Shown: positions 61,472-64,000 of the stretch, piece by piece
Numbering within the stretch: the first letter of the stretch is position 1
Layout of the letters: each line of letters starts with the position of its first letter
From: Glaciecola sp048820975
GTDB taxonomy: Bacteria; Pseudomonadota; Gammaproteobacteria; Enterobacterales; Alteromonadaceae
NCBI RefSeq assembly: GCF_048820975.1
Contig: NZ_JBMEUF010000001.1
Coordinates: 248,001-312,000 of the forward strand
Reading direction: 5' to 3'
DNA: 64,000 nucleotides
The notes under the pieces: model-generated
Databases searched by the model: none
What the model saw: the letters and a program-made list of their open reading frames with translations, nothing else
Told to the model about the DNA's origin: nothing
Made by a program: the position numbers and the translations under genes

Positions 61472-64000
61472 ATGCAAAATAGCGTGATGAAAGCATGGTG
61501 GGACTCTTCACACATGGCAGGAGCTAACGCTGCGTATGTAGAAGAGTTATACGAAGCATACCTCGAAAACCCTCAAGACGTCTCTGAAAACTGGAAATCA
61601 GTTTTTGATGCGTTACCAAAAGTTGACGGCGTTGCCGTTGAAGAAAATCATTCAAATATTCGTGAAGAATTTAAAAAAGTTGCGGCCGCTGGCCCAGCAG
61701 CTCGCATTGGCTCTGTTTCTGCAGCGCCAGGCGCATCTTCACCTGGTGATGAAAAACAGGTAAAAGTTCTTCAACTTATAAATGCATATCGTTTTCGTGG
61801 TCATCAACATGCTAATCTTGACCCGCTAGGTTTATGGAAGCAAGAGCGCGTTCGTGACTTAGAGCTATCGCATCATAATTTGTCTGAGAGTGATTTTGAT
61901 ACAATATTTAGTTTAGGTTCTTACGCTGTAGGCGCAGATAAACTAGACCTTAAAGAATTGTTTAAATCATTAAATAGAACTTACTGTGGCTCTATTGGTT
62001 CTGAATACATGCACATTACTGATACTGAGCAAAAACGTTGGATTCAACAACGTCTTGAGTCAGTAGAAGCTAAACCTGCTATTGATCGCGATGCTAAAAT
62101 CAAAATTTTAAAAGGTTTGATTGCCGCTGATGGCATGGAAAAGTATTTAGGTTCTAAGTTTACTGGTGCAAAGCGTTTTAGTTTGGAAGGTGGTGATGCC
62201 TTAATTCCAATGTTAAAAGGTCTTATTACCGAAGCAGGTACAGCTGGTGCTAAAGAAGTAGTATTGGGTATGGCTCACCGCGGCCGCTTAAATGTGCTTG
62301 TTAATGTACTTGGCAAAAATCCATCGGTATTGTTTGATGAATTTGCCGGTAAGCACGACGACAGCCTAGGCGCTGGTGATGTTAAATATCATGCAGGTTT
62401 CTCATCTGATTTTGCTACCCCGGGCGGCAACGTTCACTTAGCGTTAGCGTTTAACCCTTCTCATTTGGAAATTGTTAATCCTGTTGTTATGGGTTCAGTA
62501 AGAGCGCGTTTAAATCGTCGCGACTGCACTGACGGTTCAGCCGTATTACCTATTACAATTCACGGTGACTCAGCGATTGCTGGTCAAGGTGTTGTGCAAG
62601 AAACATTTAACATGTCGCAAACGCGAGGCTTCTCAGTAGGCGGCACAGTTAGAATTGTAATTAACAACCAAGTAGGTTTTACCACTTCTAAAACCGAAGA
62701 TACGCGTTCAACTCAATATTGTACTGATATCGCAAAAATGGTCCAAGCACCTATTTTTCACGTGAATGCTGACGATCCTGAAGCGGTTTCTTTTGTTACA
62801 AAATTAGCGCTAGATTATAGAAACAAATTTAAACGTGATGTGGTAATAGATTTAGTGTGTTATCGCCGTCATGGGCACAACGAAGCTGATGAGCCTAATG
62901 CTACTCAGCCTTTGATGTATCAAAAAATTAAAAAACATCCTGTTCCACGTCAAATATATGCTGACCAACTTATTGCTGAGGGAATAATTGCCCAGCATGA
63001 TATTGATAAGCTAGCACTTGAATATAGAAACGCGCTTGACCACGGTGCATGCGTAGTTGAAGAATGGCGCCCAATGACAGAACATTCTGTTGATTGGTCA
63101 CCTTATATTGGACATGACTGGGATGTAGATTACGACGGTAGTGTTCCTATTGAACGTTTAGTTGAACTAGGCGAGTCAATCAATAGTTTCCCTGAAGAAC
63201 ATAAGCTGCAGTCTCGCGTTAACAAACTGTATGCTGACCGCGCTAGTATGATTAGCGGTGACAAAATGCTAGATTGGGGCATGGCTGAAAACTTGGCCTA
63301 TGCAACAATTTTAGATGGTGGCACTGAGATTCGTATGACGGGTCAAGATTCTGGTCGTGGTACCTTCTTCCATAGGCATGCTGTTCTTCACAACCAAAGT
63401 GATGCCAGCGATTACATGCCATTGCAACACTTACACAGCAAGCAAGGTAATATTGAAATATATGACTCAGTATTATCAGAAGAAGCAGTAATGGCCTTTG
63501 AGTACGGTTATGCTACCGCAGAACCTGCTACATTAACTATTTGGGAAGCTCAGTTTGGTGATTTTGCTAACGGCGCTCAGGTAGTATTTGACCAATTTTT
63601 GTGTTCAGGTGAAGCGAAATGGGGACGTTTATGTGGCTTGACAGTATTGCTTCCTCACGGTTATGAAGGGCAAGGTCCAGAACATAGCTCAGCACGCTTA
63701 GAGCGTTTCTTGCAATCATGTGCAGATCATAACTGGCAGGTATGTGTACCTTCTACGCCAGCACAAGTTTATAACATGCTTCGCCGCCAATCAGTGCGTC
63801 CCATGCGTCGTCCTTTGATTGTAATGTCACCTAAATCATTATTACGTCATCCGCTAGCGGTTTCTTCTTTAGAAGAACTATCTGCAGGTGTTTTCCACAA
63901 CGTAATTGGTGAAATTGATGAGCTAGATAGCGCTAAAGTTGAACGTGTTGTTATGTGTTCAGGCAAGGTATATTACGACTTGCTAGAGCAGCGTCGTAAA
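61472..64000 (+). CDS. sucA: 2-oxoglutarate dehydrogenase E1 component SucA (partial, runs off the right edge)
   Basis: Thiamine-diphosphate enzyme that decarboxylates 2-oxoglutarate in the TCA cycle and passes succinyl groups to lipoylated SucB. The ATG at 61472 has AAGG upstream. The frame is open for 843 codons to the window edge; the E. coli protein has 933 residues, so about 90 are missing. The N-terminal AYLENPQDVSENWKSVF is the family motif, RFRGHQHANLDPLGL follows, and MAHRGRLNVLVNVLGK, HGDSAIAGQGVVQETFN and YRRHGHNEADEP form the cofactor core. The last residues read LLEQRRK. It has its own upstream spacer of about 100 nt after the sdhB terminator. Confidence 0.97.
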   Translation, partial: MQNSVMKAWWDSSHMAGANAAYVEELYEAYLENPQDVSENWKSVFDALPKVDGVAVEENHSNIREEFKKVAAAGPAARIGSVSAAPGASSPGDEKQVKVLQLINAYRFRGHQHANLDPLGLWKQERVRDLELSHHNLSESDFDTIFSLGSYAVGADKLDLKELFKSLNRTYCGSIGSEYMHITDTEQKRWIQQRLESVEAKPAIDRDAKIKILKGLIAADGMEKYLGSKFTGAKRFSLEGGDALIPMLKGLITEAGTAGAKEVVLGMAHRGRLNVLVNVLGKNPSVLFDEFAGKHDDSLGAGDVKYHAGFSSDFATPGGNVHLALAFNPSHLEIVNPVVMGSVRARLNRRDCTDGSAVLPITIHGDSAIAGQGVVQETFNMSQTRGFSVGGTVRIVINNQVGFTTSKTEDTRSTQYCTDIAKMVQAPIFHVNADDPEAVSFVTKLALDYRNKFKRDVVIDLVCYRRHGHNEADEPNATQPLMYQKIKKHPVPRQIYADQLIAEGIIAQHDIDKLALEYRNALDHGACVVEEWRPMTEHSVDWSPYIGHDWDVDYDGSVPIERLVELGESINSFPEEHKLQSRVNKLYADRASMISGDKMLDWGMAENLAYATILDGGTEIRMTGQDSGRGTFFHRHAVLHNQSDASDYMPLQHLHSKQGNIEIYDSVLSEEAVMAFEYGYATAEPATLTIWEAQFGDFANGAQVVFDQFLCSGEAKWGRLCGLTVLLPHGYEGQGPEHSSARLERFLQSCADHNWQVCVPSTPAQVYNMLRRQSVRPMRRPLIVMSPKSLLRHPLAVSSLEELSAGVFHNVIGEIDELDSAKVERVVMCSGKVYYDLLEQRRK

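Noticed and set aside
1..64000. Mobile elements, CRISPR, prophage or toxin-antitoxin loci
   Set aside because: I looked for direct-repeat arrays, transposase or integrase motifs and tRNA-linked integrase genes and saw none; tRNA-Leu is followed by a terminator, not an integrase.

Overview
The window looks like a chromosomal housekeeping segment of an AT-rich marine gammaproteobacterium, most likely an Alteromonadaceae-type member of the Alteromonadales (Glaciecola/Paraglaciecola/Alteromonas-like). Evidence: gammaproteobacterial gene order throughout (lip-dac-rlpA-mrd-rlmH-rsfS-nadD-holA-lptE-leuS; ftsH-folP-glmM-tpiA-secG-tRNA-Leu; msbA-lpxK-ycaR-kdsB; gltA/sdhCDAB-sucA), an SMC gene beside zipA-ligA where enterics and vibrios use MukBEF, and outer-membrane biogenesis genes. 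The genus is inference. No insertion sequence, prophage, integrase, CRISPR array, toxin-antitoxin pair or rRNA operon was seen, and base use looks even across the window.

Layout. 1-1303 (-): 5' part of katG, running off the left edge. 1651-14803 (-): cell-envelope and translation cluster with lipoylation (lipB, lipA, ybeD), peptidoglycan and cell shape (dacA, rlpA, rodA, mrdA), ribosome maturation (rlmH, rsfS), NAD synthesis (nadD), replication (holA), LPS export (lptE) and leuS. 15102-17561 (+): Lon-like protease of the YcbZ/AsrA type, convergent with an SDR dehydrogenase and yhbY. 19064-24668 (+): ftsH, folP, glmM, tpiA, secG, tRNA-Leu(GAG) and a strong terminator. 24673-30329: a two-TM orphan, then pnp, a DUF1244 gene, nlpI and a secreted Sel1/zincin-like protein. 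30387-45500: cysZ (-), smc, zipA, ligA, DUF2062 (-), comEC, msbA, lpxK, a Trm112-like gene and kdsB. 45510-56285: rimO (-), proBA, small membrane and unknown proteins, a LysR regulator divergent from a DedA-like protein, tcdA (-), pirin, a CpsG-type phosphomannomutase and DUF3429 (-). 56358-64000: gltA (-), divergent sdhCDAB and the 5' 90% of sucA, which runs off the right edge.

How the genes work together. The left third couples envelope growth (PBP2-RodA elongasome, PBP5-type carboxypeptidase, RlpA, LptE) with cofactor and translation functions. The central part joins proteolysis (FtsH, Lon-like), RNA decay (PNPase) and chromosome segregation/division (SMC, ZipA). MsbA, LpxK and KdsB serve lipid A/Kdo and ComEC serves DNA uptake. 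The right end is the TCA block. LipA/LipB make the lipoyl cofactor needed by the 2-oxoglutarate dehydrogenase complex begun by sucA.

Most of the window is conventional. The best candidates for something undescribed are the nlpI-linked secreted protein with an HExxHxxGxxDE motif (28896-30329), the apparent absence of rlmE upstream of ftsH, the break in synteny after tRNA-Leu, a perfect 12-bp inverted repeat in front of the pirin gene, and a 13-nt sequence repeated in front of both leuS and lptE.
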